NCBI GenBank assembly: GCA_030040865.1
Contig: JASHSX010000145.1
Span: 1 to 19,979, forward strand
Origin: Thermoplasmata archaeon
GTDB lineage: Archaea; Thermoplasmatota; Thermoplasmata; Lutacidiplasmatales; UBA184
DNA: 19,979 bases
Direction of reading: 5' to 3'
Positions within the stretch are counted from its first letter, which is position 1, and the number at the start of each line of letters is the position of its first letter. Below, in pieces: positions 1-6,343 of the stretch. A model generated the notes under the pieces. It was not told the origin of the DNA. It made no database searches and saw nothing but the letters and a program-made list of their open reading frames with translations. Made by a program: the position numbers and the translations under genes.

Positions 1-709
1 CCGAGGGGCGGAGGACGACGCGGTAGGCGCCCGGAGCGACCGACCCGGGGGCGGTGCGTGCCATCCGCTCCGCCGCCTCGCGCCCGAGGCGTTCGGGCTC
101 CAGGCGGGCGGCGTCCCAGTGGCCGCCCTCCGACCACCCCGACACCGGCGGGTCCCGGTCCGGCCGGTCGACGAGCACGCTCGCCTGGGCGGCCGACGAC
201 CGCGTCCAGCGGTCGAGCCCCGTCGAGTTCACGACCCGCAGCTGCTCGCCGCCGACGTTCACGACGCCCGCGATCCGGGCGCCCGGGGCCGCGGCACCGG
301 CCGCGGCGAGTATCCGCTCTGCGAGCCGCGTCGCGGCCTCGGGAGAGCTGCGGGCGGTCGACTCGGAAACGGCGACCGCGCGGCCGGCGCCGCCGCTCGC
401 GGACGGGAAGCCTCGGAACTTCTTCTCGCGCGGAGCGTGGCGGGCGAGCGCGCGCGCCGACGCGGCCACGCGGCGTAGCCCTTCGAGGGACCCGTCGTCG
501 GTCGTGGCGATCCCGAGGCGGCCGTCGTCCGCGACCCGGAACGAGACAACGAGCGACCGATCGAAGTGCGGCTGGTGGATGCGGCCGTTCGCGAAGCGGA
601 TCGTCGTCCAGGCCCCGACCATCCATCGCGCGTCGGCGCTCACGCCGTCAGGGAGCTCGCCCACGACCTTCGCGAGCCGGTCGGAGCCCGGCGGGGGAGC
701 GTCGGTCAC
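1..709 (-). CDS. pmbA: TldE/PmbA-family peptidase subunit, partial (C-terminus beyond window edge)
   Basis: My translation of the minus strand is open from a GTG at 709 to the window edge, about 236 residues. It shows features of the PmbA/TldE half of the TldD/TldE peptidase: an N-terminal domain with a motif like RFANGRIHQPHF (self-recognition strand), and near the edge PGAYRVVLRPS, the usual PG-x-Y-x-VVL step before the C-terminal domain. In known systems TldE lacks the metal site and pairs with TldD as a heterodimer that degrades unfolded peptides or matures peptide substrates. The gene follows tldD directly: a GTG at 715 would give a GTGA overlap with the tldD stop, but the GTG at 709 lies about 6 bases after a GGAGG-like site and is preferred. 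Everything past the central domain is missing, so integrity cannot be judged. Confidence 0.85.
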   Translation of the reverse strand, partial: MTDAPPPGSDRLAKVVGELPDGVSADARWMVGAWTTIRFANGRIHQPHFDRSLVVSFRVADDGRLGIATTDDGSLEGLRRVAASARALARHAPREKKFRGFPSASGGAGRAVAVSESTARSSPEAATRLAERILAAAGAAAPGARIAGVVNVGGEQLRVVNSTGLDRWTRSSAAQASVLVDRPDRDPPVSGWSEGGHWDAARLEPERLGREAAERMARTAPGSVAPGAYRVVLRPS

Positions 710-711
710 CG

Positions 712-2160
712 TCACCCTCCCCGGACGGCGACGTGGCGGAACCGGGCGACGGACGCGCCGTGGCTCACCCGGGCCGTCTGACCCGGCTGGCCCTTTCCGC
801 AGTTGGGGACCCCCCACAGGTGCCAGGACGCGCGGTCGCCGACCGCGTCCATCGAGCTCCAGAACTCCGGCGTCATCCCCGAGTAGATCGGGTTGCGGAC
901 GAGCCCGCCGAGCTCGCCGTGGTCGATGCGTCGGCCGATCTCGGTGCCGAACTGGAAGTTGAGCCGCCGGTCGTCGATCGACCAGGAGCGGTTCGTCTCG
1001 AGGTAGATCCCCTCGGCGACGCCCTCGAGGACCTCCGCGAAGGATCGGTCGCCGGGGAGCAGGTTCACGTTCGTCATCCGGACGAGCGGCGCGCGGTCGG
1101 CGCCGCTCGCGCGCGCCGTGCCACCGCTCTTCGAGAGGCCGAGGCGGGCCGCCGACTCGCGCGAGGTGAGCGCTCCGACGAGCGTGCCGCGATGCACGAT
1201 CGGCGTCCGCTGCGCCGCGACGCCCTCGTCGTCCCAGCCGAACGTCCCGAGCCCGCCGGGCTCCGTCGCGTCGGCGACGACGTTCATCGCGTCGCTGCCG
1301 TAGCGCAGCGTTCCGAACGCCTCCGGGCCGACCCAGCTCGTCCCCGCGTACGCGGCCTCGGATCCGAAGATCCGGTCGAGCTCCACGGCGTGGCCGACGC
1401 TCTCGTGGACCTGGAGGGCCAGCTGGTCGGAGCCGAGCACGAGAGTGGTCGGACCCGCGGCCGGCGTCGGGGCGTCGAGCAGTTGGATCGCCTCCCGGCC
1501 GGCCCGCTCGGCGAGGTCGGGGAGGTGCATGCCTTCGATGAACTCGTACCCGCCCTGCAGGAAGTCGCCGCCGAACGACGACGGCAGGCTGCGGCGCTGC
1601 ACTTCGCCGCCGCGGACCGCCGTCGCCTGGACCCCGGCGCCGACGTGGACGATCCGCGAGCGGTACGAGCCGCCGTCGCTCGACGCGAACCACTTCGTCT
1701 CGTCCCACGCCTGGAACGACACCTGCCCGCTCTTGATCGCCCGATCGACGTGCAGCCGGGCCTCCGCGTCGGAGAGGAGCGCCACGATCTCCTCGTGCGG
1801 CACCGCGAACGGGTCGCGGGCCATCGGGCTCGTGTACCGACCGCCCCGGGGGGCCGGTTCCTCGGTCACCTTGAGCCGTTCGGGCGCGGAGCGTCCGGCG
1901 GCCACGGCGAGACGGACGGCGAGGCGCGCGGTCGCCCGGGCCTCGGTGGCCGAGAGCTCCGTCGCGGCCGCGAACCCCCAGGCCCGATCGGTGCGCACGC
2001 GCACCCCGATCCCGGTCGACGTCGCGTCGGTGAGGGCGCTCGCGGCGCCGTCCCGCACGCCGAGATGGATGTACCGCTGCGGCGCGAGCACGCGCACGTC
2101 GGCGTGCACCACGCCCTGCGCGTCGGCGACGCGCAGCGCGAGTTCGACCAGGTCGTCCAA
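712..2160 (-). CDS. tldD: TldD-family zinc metallopeptidase
   Basis: This 482-residue protein matches the length and layout of TldD peptidases. The catalytic signature HESVGHAVELDR begins at residue 252 and supplies the two zinc-binding histidines and the catalytic glutamate of the HExxxH motif. The flanking text (LVLGSDQLALQVHES before it, the YAGTSWVGP and GTFGWDDEGV segments after it) is also family-like. TldD works in the cytoplasm with TldE/PmbA, which follows at once on the same strand. Known bacterial roles include CcdA antitoxin degradation and microcin B17 maturation; the archaeal substrate is unknown. The start is a TTG at 2160, chosen because it begins the conserved helix MDDLVELALRVAD and sits downstream of a TATA-like element and inverted repeat. 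No damage is visible. Confidence 0.93.
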   Translation of the reverse strand: MDDLVELALRVADAQGVVHADVRVLAPQRYIHLGVRDGAASALTDATSTGIGVRVRTDRAWGFAAATELSATEARATARLAVRLAVAAGRSAPERLKVTEEPAPRGGRYTSPMARDPFAVPHEEIVALLSDAEARLHVDRAIKSGQVSFQAWDETKWFASSDGGSYRSRIVHVGAGVQATAVRGGEVQRRSLPSSFGGDFLQGGYEFIEGMHLPDLAERAGREAIQLLDAPTPAAGPTTLVLGSDQLALQVHESVGHAVELDRIFGSEAAYAGTSWVGPEAFGTLRYGSDAMNVVADATEPGGLGTFGWDDEGVAAQRTPIVHRGTLVGALTSRESAARLGLSKSGGTARASGADRAPLVRMTNVNLLPGDRSFAEVLEGVAEGIYLETNRSWSIDDRRLNFQFGTEIGRRIDHGELGGLVRNPIYSGMTPEFWSSMDAVGDRASWHLWGVPNCGKGQPGQTARVSHGASVARFRHVAVRGG

Positions 2161-2191
2161 CGAGCGTCCCCGCGGAGGGGCCCAGCGCCGG

Positions 2192-2210
2192 GCCGAAGAT
2201 AAGCTTCGGC
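2192..2210. promoter_or_regulatory. Perfect 7-bp inverted repeat with TATA-like loop between TFB and tldD
   Basis: GCCGAAG and CTTCGGC flank the 5-base spacer ATAAG in the 60-base gap between the TFB stop (2221) and the tldD start (2160). Read on the minus strand, the centre gives CTTATC, a weak TATA-like box about 40 bases ahead of the tldD TTG, which would leave a leader of roughly 14 bases. The repeat could be a regulator-binding site over that promoter or an RNA hairpin after TFB. No T-tract follows it, so a standard archaeal terminator is not supported. Confidence 0.4.
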
Positions 2211-2220
2211 GGCCGAGCGC

Positions 2221-3207
2221 CTAGAGCATCACGCGGAGGTTCAACTTCTCGGTGAGCTCCTTGTACCGGTTGCGGATCGTCACCTCGGTGACGCCCGCCA
2301 CCTCGGCGACCTCGCGCTGGGTGCGGCGCTCCCCGCACTGCACGCTCGCGATGTAGATCGCGGCGGCCGCGACCCCGGTCGGACCGCGACCGCTCGTGAG
2401 CTCGCGCTCGGTCGCCTCCTTCAGGATCTCGTTCGCCCGGGTCTGGATCTCGCCCTTCAGCTTGAGCTCCGAGCAGAACCGCTGGATGTAGTCCTGCGGC
2501 CGCGTCGGCATGAGCTTCAGGTGGAGCTCGCGCGTCATGAACCGGTAGGTACGGCCGATCTCCTTGCGGCCGATGCGCGACTTCGACGCGATCTCGTCGA
2601 GCGTCCGCGGCACGTTGCACTGCCGGCAGCTCCCGTACAGCGACGCCGCGACGACCCCCTCGATCGACCGGCCGCGGATCAGGTTGCGGTTCACCGCCTT
2701 GCGGTAGATCATGGCGGCCGTCTCGCGGACGTTGCGCGGGAGCGCCATCCCCGAGGCGATCCGGTCGAGCTCCGCGAGCGCGAAGGCGAGGTTGCGCTCC
2801 GTGGCGTTCGAGACCCGGATGCGGCGCTGCCACTTGCGCAGTCGGTAGAGCTGGGCACGGTTGCGGGTCGGGATCGACTTCCCGTACGGGTCGCGGTTCT
2901 TCCAGCCGATCTCGGTCGAGAGGCCCTTGTCGTGGATCGTGAGGGTCGTCGGGGCGCCCGTGCGGGCCCGCTTCTCGCCCTGCTCGGCGTCGAACGCCCG
3001 CCAGTCAGGGCCCTGGTCGATCATCGACTCCTCGAGCACGAGGCCGCACTCGTCGCAGACGAGCTCGCCGCGCTCGTAGTCGCGCGTCAGGTGGGTCGAC
3101 CCGCAGCTCGTGCACCGGGTCGGTACTGCGAGGTCCTCGGGTCGCGCCGCCAGCTTCTCGCCGTTCGGGCTCGCGTCTCCGTCCGCCATCCGTTCCGCTC
3201 CGTTCAC
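2221..3207 (-). CDS. tfb: Transcription initiation factor B (TFB/TFIIB)
   Basis: This 328-residue protein is an archaeal TFB, which bridges TBP on the TATA box to RNA polymerase. The N-terminal zinc ribbon uses C32, C35, C51 and C54 (CTSCG then CDECG). A B-reader/linker segment follows (WRAFDAEQGEKR, then the TIHDKGLSTEIG stretch). Two cyclin-like repeats come next, at about residues 130-225 and 230-328, each with family landmarks (EGVVAASLYGSCR and GVAAAAIYIAS). The last helix-turn-helix (TQREVAEVAGVTEVTIRNRYKEL) contacts the BRE. The GTG at 3207 overlaps the Gar1 stop by four bases; an in-frame ATG at 3189 is an equally acceptable start that trims six poorly conserved residues. Co-transcription with gar1 is expected. 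Only one TFB copy is visible here. Confidence 0.97.
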   Translation of the reverse strand: MNGAERMADGDASPNGEKLAARPEDLAVPTRCTSCGSTHLTRDYERGELVCDECGLVLEESMIDQGPDWRAFDAEQGEKRARTGAPTTLTIHDKGLSTEIGWKNRDPYGKSIPTRNRAQLYRLRKWQRRIRVSNATERNLAFALAELDRIASGMALPRNVRETAAMIYRKAVNRNLIRGRSIEGVVAASLYGSCRQCNVPRTLDEIASKSRIGRKEIGRTYRFMTRELHLKLMPTRPQDYIQRFCSELKLKGEIQTRANEILKEATERELTSGRGPTGVAAAAIYIASVQCGERRTQREVAEVAGVTEVTIRNRYKELTEKLNLRVML

Positions 3208-3470
3208 TCCGTCCGCACTGTCGACCCGATCGCCGCGATCCCCTCGGCCGGCGAGAGGCTCCGCCGCGGCCGGACGCTCAGGTACGGGCGCGCGACCGGG
3301 CCGAAGACCCGGACGACGCGTCCGTGCAAGCGACCGCGCGGCTCAACGACCGGAGTTCCCTCGGGGACGACGTCGTCGTCCCGGGCCCGCACGATGACGT
3401 GCCCCGCCGGCGTGATAGCGAGAATCGTGCCCACCTCGCGCGATGCCGGTCGAGCGCCGCCCCGCGACAA
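3204..3470 (-). CDS. gar1: Gar1-like H/ACA RNP protein
   Basis: The 88-residue product has the small beta-barrel of archaeal Gar1/Naf1. Strand VGTILAITPAGHVIVRA is followed by an insertion and then GRVVRVFGPVARPYLSVRP, the family's diagnostic segment (G-x-V-x-x-VFGPV-x-x-PY). Gar1 binds Cbf5 in H/ACA ribonucleoproteins and promotes pseudouridylation of rRNA. The protein is short, as in other archaea, and lacks eukaryotic GAR tails. The start is uncertain: TTG at 3470 gives 88 residues, and GTG at 3434 gives 76, starting right at the first strand. Two AT-rich boxes upstream fit one start each. The stop overlaps the TFB start, so the two genes are probably co-transcribed. Confidence 0.88.
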   Translation of the reverse strand: MSRGGARPASREVGTILAITPAGHVIVRARDDDVVPEGTPVVEPRGRLHGRVVRVFGPVARPYLSVRPRRSLSPAEGIAAIGSTVRTE

Positions 3471-3503
3471 GTGGTATAAAGGACTTGCGATACGTATTAA
3501 AGC
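3471..3503 (-). promoter_or_regulatory. Promoter of the gar1-TFB operon, two candidate TATA boxes
   Basis: This 34-base gap is one of the few AT-rich stretches in the window. On the minus strand it reads TTTAATACG (about 3492-3500) and TTTATACC (3471-3478). With the usual spacing of about 26 bases to the start site, the distal box predicts transcription at about 3470, giving a nearly leaderless TTG start. The proximal box predicts about 3450, giving a short leader before the GTG at 3434. The spacing rule is established for archaea; which box is used is inference. Confidence 0.6.
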
Positions 3504-3504
3504 G

Positions 3505-4644
3505 TTACGGTCGAGGGCGCGTACGGTTCCGGGCCCGGTTGCTCGGCGTGTCGTCGCCGTTCGGCACGGCGTCGTCGGCCGGCACCGGTCCGTCCGGAGG
3601 GACGTACGGGACGAGCAGCGACCGCCGCAGGGGACGGAGCTCGTTCTCGAGGTCGTCGGACGCGTCGGTCGGCGCTCCGTTCGGCGCCGCGGGCGCTTCG
3701 GTCCCCGGAGGCAGTTCGTCGATCAGCTCCTCGGGCGCGGCGGGCTCCGCGCCCTCCTCGCCCGGCTCCTCGCCGTCTTCGCCGAGGCCGGGCACTGTTT
3801 CCGAGGCCTGCTTGCGCTCCTTCGTGATCCGGTCGACCTCGAGCCAGAGCTGCTCGATCTCCTCTTCGGGCGTGCCGTAGCGGCGGTCCTCGCTGAGCGC
3901 CTGCCGGACCTGCGCCATGAGGCGGGCCGCGCTCTGCGCGTCGCGAGCCTTCCCCTTGATCCGCTGGAGCCGGCGGGCCAAGTTGCGGGCCTCCAGCAGG
4001 ATCTCCTCCTCCTCGCGTGGCGACATGGCCGGGAGGGCCGGGGCGCGGGGGATGCGGGCGACCTCCTTGCGGGTCTCCACGAGCCGCTGGGCCGCCGTCG
4101 GGAGGTTCTGGTCCTGGATCGCCTGGAGGAGGCGCGAGAACGAGCGACCGGCGGCGCGGACGTCCTCCCCCCGGTCCCGCGCCCTCCGCACCGACTGTCC
4201 CAGGAGCTGCGCTTCCTGGAGGCAGAACTTCGGGACCGCGTCATTGAGGACCGCGAGCGCGAGCGAGGCGCTCGCCGCGGCCTTCTCGAGGGAACCCGCG
4301 CTGAGACCCTCGGTCCGTAGACGCGTCCGGGGGTTGCCGACGCGGGCGTCCAGGTGCTGGAGGTCCACGCCGATCGTTCCGGCGATCGCCCGGAGCTCGT
4401 CGGCGCGGCGCAGGAGCTCGCGGACCCACACCCAATCCTGCCCGACGCGCGCGACGAGCGCCTCGCCGCGCTTGAGGACCGACGTCGCGCGGTCGAGGTC
4501 GGGGACCTGGATCGCCTCCGTGACGGAGTCGCGGATCTGGGCCGTTGGGAACGGGAGCCCCTCCGCCTCGAGGGCCTCGCCGGCCGCCACGAGCGCGGCG
4601 AGCCGCTGGTTCAGGGCGGCCTCCGCCGCGGGATCCGTCGGCAC
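3505..4644 (-). CDS. Uncharacterised helical protein with acidic proline-rich C-terminus
   Basis: I do not recognise this 379-residue protein. Residues 1 to about 270 are almost entirely predicted helix with heptad-like leucine and alanine spacing and many Glu/Arg pairs, typical of a coiled coil or helical bundle. There is no signal peptide or membrane segment. From about residue 275 the chain becomes acidic and low in complexity (Glu, Pro, Ala, Asp), then ends in a basic tip rich in Arg, Asn and Pro. It starts at a GTG (4644) only three bases after the stop of the zinc-ribbon coiled-coil gene at 4648-5913, so the two are translated from one message and may form a complex. Similar composition hints at a distant relationship, but I cannot demonstrate homology by eye. 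A structural or scaffold role is only a guess. Confidence 0.75.
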   Translation of the reverse strand: MPTDPAAEAALNQRLAALVAAGEALEAEGLPFPTAQIRDSVTEAIQVPDLDRATSVLKRGEALVARVGQDWVWVRELLRRADELRAIAGTIGVDLQHLDARVGNPRTRLRTEGLSAGSLEKAAASASLALAVLNDAVPKFCLQEAQLLGQSVRRARDRGEDVRAAGRSFSRLLQAIQDQNLPTAAQRLVETRKEVARIPRAPALPAMSPREEEEILLEARNLARRLQRIKGKARDAQSAARLMAQVRQALSEDRRYGTPEEEIEQLWLEVDRITKERKQASETVPGLGEDGEEPGEEGAEPAAPEELIDELPPGTEAPAAPNGAPTDASDDLENELRPLRRSLLVPYVPPDGPVPADDAVPNGDDTPSNRARNRTRPRP

Positions 4645-4647
4645 GGA

Positions 4648-5913
4648 CTAGTTCCTCGGGGCCTCGAAGGCCAGCATGCGCATGAGGCGCGTGAGCGTGA
4701 GGTCGGCCTCTTTGAGGTGACGGTCGCGCAGGAGCTCCGTCGCCTGCCGGATCTGGATCGCCGCGTCGCGGGCCGTGTCGCTGTCGGCGGGGAGGGTCCG
4801 GACCCGGGCCGCCAGGCTCCTCGCCTTCTTCAGCAGCCGATCGAGCGTCTCCCCCTCCGTCTCCGTCGTCCCGGAGGCTGCCGCGGCCTCCGCCGGGGCG
4901 CCGCTCTCCTTCGGCTCCTTTTCGAGGATCTCGATCTGGCGGCGCAGGTCCCGCACGCTCGCGACCGCCTCGGAGAGCCGGCCTTTCTTGAGGTGCCGGG
5001 TCGCCTCGACGTGGAGGCGGTGCGCGACGGCGCTCGCCTCGTGGTCGTCGGGGTACCGGTTCAGCGTCCCTTCGTGCCGGGAGAGCTCCTCCTCGAGCGA
5101 CGTCGGGATCGCCTCGTGCAGGAGCATCAGGGTCTGCGCCGCTTCTTGCGCGATGGAGTCGAGCGCCTCCTCGGTCAGGTTCGGCACGGAAAGGTGGTCC
5201 CGGACCGCCGCCAGGTCGCTGGTGATCTCCCCCAGGGGGATGTCCAGGTCGGCCGCTTCGGATCGCAGGCCCTCGATCTGGGCGAGCAGCCCCTGCAGCC
5301 CCTTCCAGTCCGACTCGAACTGGGCGATCCGGCGCTCGGCGTCGACCAGGAGGGTCCCGGCCTCCTCGCGGCGGTTCGTGCCGATCGCCTGCTCGATCCG
5401 CGTGAGGTCGTCGGCGAGCGCGAACCGCACGCCGGTCCGTTCGAGGACCTCCTGCCGCTCCTGGAGCTGGTCGAAGCGCCGGGTGAGGAGCTCTTCCGTC
5501 TGCTCCTCGAGCCGGTTCTGGGCGGCCCGCAGGATCTCGAGCGCTTCCGAGACCCGGCCTCCCGCCTCGATGAGGGCGGCCTGGCAGAGCTCGCTCGTGA
5601 CGTCCGGAACGCCGCGGCCGAGCTGTCGGACGAAATCGAGCTTCGAGCGCAGGTCGCGGCTGATCGCCGCGCACAGCTCCTCCTCGGGCGTGAGGGGCCG
5701 GGCGGCCGGCTTCGGCGGCCCCCGGGGCGGCGGGGCGGCGACCGTCGACCCGTCGGCCGGCTCGGCGCTCACCGACCGGAGTCCCTCGATCGCGAGCGCG
5801 GTCGGGAAGCCGCAGACGGTGCAGTGCGAGACGGTCGTCGGGATGGGTTGCTCGCAAATCGGGCAGCTGGAGGGCACGGCGGAGCCTCGAACATGGTAGA
5901 GACGGTCGGCCAC
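4648..5913 (-). CDS. Zinc-ribbon coiled-coil protein of unknown function
   Basis: This protein of up to 421 residues begins with a four-cysteine zinc ribbon (C17, C20, C31, C34; CPIC then CTVC). A short proline-rich linker (about 55-75) follows, then more than 300 residues of charged, leucine-rich helix suggesting extended coiled coil. No enzyme motif, signal peptide or membrane segment is visible. The longest frame starts at GTG 5913; a GTG at 5877 starts the protein just four residues before the first cysteine. A weak AT-rich site (GGTTAAGC, about 5914-5921) would place transcription near 5892, which would favour the later start. It is the first gene of a two-gene unit with 3505-4644. Zinc ribbon plus coiled coil is common in archaeal proteins of unknown role; no specific function is claimed. 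Confidence 0.8.
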   Translation of the reverse strand: MADRLYHVRGSAVPSSCPICEQPIPTTVSHCTVCGFPTALAIEGLRSVSAEPADGSTVAAPPPRGPPKPAARPLTPEEELCAAISRDLRSKLDFVRQLGRGVPDVTSELCQAALIEAGGRVSEALEILRAAQNRLEEQTEELLTRRFDQLQERQEVLERTGVRFALADDLTRIEQAIGTNRREEAGTLLVDAERRIAQFESDWKGLQGLLAQIEGLRSEAADLDIPLGEITSDLAAVRDHLSVPNLTEEALDSIAQEAAQTLMLLHEAIPTSLEEELSRHEGTLNRYPDDHEASAVAHRLHVEATRHLKKGRLSEAVASVRDLRRQIEILEKEPKESGAPAEAAAASGTTETEGETLDRLLKKARSLAARVRTLPADSDTARDAAIQIRQATELLRDRHLKEADLTLTRLMRMLAFEAPRN

Positions 5914-5961
5914 CGCTTAACCCCTTCCCCGGGGCGCACGCCGGAGGTACGCCGCCGGTCG

Positions 5962-6249
5962 CTACCCGCCGGAAAACGTCGGCACGACGGTGAGCGTCAG
6001 GGGTCGGTCGATGGGGGTGTCGAGCGGCACCGGCTCGTCGTCGACCAGCACGGCGCTCCCTTCGGGGGCCTGCCCGACCGCCCGCAGGGCCGTCCGCACG
6101 AGCGTCCCGGGCGCGACCGAGAGCGCCCGGCGCTCGACCGAGCCGGCCCGGGTGATCTCGATCGCGACCGCGAGCGGGGAGGCGCTGAGGGGGAGACTTC
6201 CCACCGGCGGGGACGGGTCCCGCTCGATCTTTGAACTCCCGCGATGCAT
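5962..6249 (-). CDS. Ubiquitin-like beta-grasp protein with C-terminal Gly-Gly (SAMP/ThiS/MoaD type)
   Basis: The C-terminal 68 residues fit the ThiS/MoaD/SAMP beta-grasp fold: strand AVAIEITRAG, strand ALSVAPGT, helix LVRTALRAVG, then PEGSAVLVDDEPVPLDTPI and a last strand running into VVPTFSGG. A terminal Gly-Gly is the mark of proteins adenylated by an E1-like enzyme for sulfur transfer or for conjugation to lysines. No E1-like partner lies in this window. The start is unresolved. The only conventional starts that keep the whole fold are ATG 6249 (used here) and GTG 6258 or 6255, all inside the tRNA-Ser gene. The next in-frame GTG (6099) would delete the first two strands. A start within 6130-6182 would need a non-standard codon. 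The true N-terminus is therefore unknown; the C-terminal domain call is firm. Confidence 0.78.
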   Translation of the reverse strand: MHRGSSKIERDPSPPVGSLPLSASPLAVAIEITRAGSVERRALSVAPGTLVRTALRAVGQAPEGSAVLVDDEPVPLDTPIDRPLTLTVVPTFSGG

Positions 6250-6302
6250 ACGCACCACCAGATCTCGAATCTGGCGCCTTGGCCGAGCTAGGCTACCTCA
6301 GC
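6183..6302 (-). tRNA. tRNA-Ser(CGA) with a 33-base intron in the T-loop
   Basis: Read on the minus strand, all arms of a class II tRNA can be drawn. The acceptor GCTGAGG (6302-6296) pairs perfectly with CCTCAGC (6190-6184). T8-A9 follow, then a GCC/GGC D-stem. The anticodon stem CCAGA/TCTGG carries the loop TTCGAGA with anticodon CGA at 6267-6265. A long variable arm has stem GGTGC/GCATC. The T-stem GGGAG (6240-6236) pairs with CTCCC (6195-6191) only if 6229-6197 is removed, leaving the canonical T-loop TTCAAAT. Discriminator G73 is right for archaeal serine tRNA. The 3' CCA is not encoded (CCT follows). Mature length is 87, normal for tRNA-Ser. It reads UCG codons. Confidence 0.9.
6197..6229 (-). 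other. Intron in tRNA-Ser(CGA), between T-loop positions 59 and 60
   Basis: Removing these 33 bases restores both the T-loop and the T-stem. A relaxed bulge-helix-bulge can be folded. The outer helix is the T-stem. The central helix is TTCA (6235-6232) with TGGG (6203-6200), including two T-G pairs. Four-base bulges AAGA and AAGT hold the proposed cuts. The inner hairpin is TCG plus GCGGG pairing with CCCGC plus CGG, with one bulged A. Exact cut sites within the bulges are inferred from the restored TTCAAAT loop. Confidence 0.8.
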
Positions 6303-6328
6303 ACCCGGCCCGGCGAGGTGGATGCGGC

Positions 6329-6343
6329 TTAGAAATAATTATC
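6329..6343 (-). promoter_or_regulatory. TATA box of tRNA-Ser(CGA)
   Basis: The minus strand reads ATAATTATTTCTAAG here, the most AT-rich stretch nearby. The TTATTTCT core (about 6338-6331) lies some 33 bases ahead of the mature tRNA 5' end at 6302, so transcription would begin about 6 bases before it. The box overlaps the TAA stop of the PGI/PMI gene. Confidence 0.7.

Noticed and set aside
58..2202. Plus-strand open frame of 714 codons opposite tldE and tldD
   Set aside because: It is Arg/Pro/Gly-rich with no motif and exactly mirrors two genes with clear family motifs; high GC removes stops from the opposite strand.
4354..6234. Plus-strand open frame of 626 codons opposite the coiled-coil pair and the Gly-Gly protein
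   Set aside because: Its composition mirrors antisense of the minus-strand genes; it also runs into the tRNA intron and has no recognisable domain.
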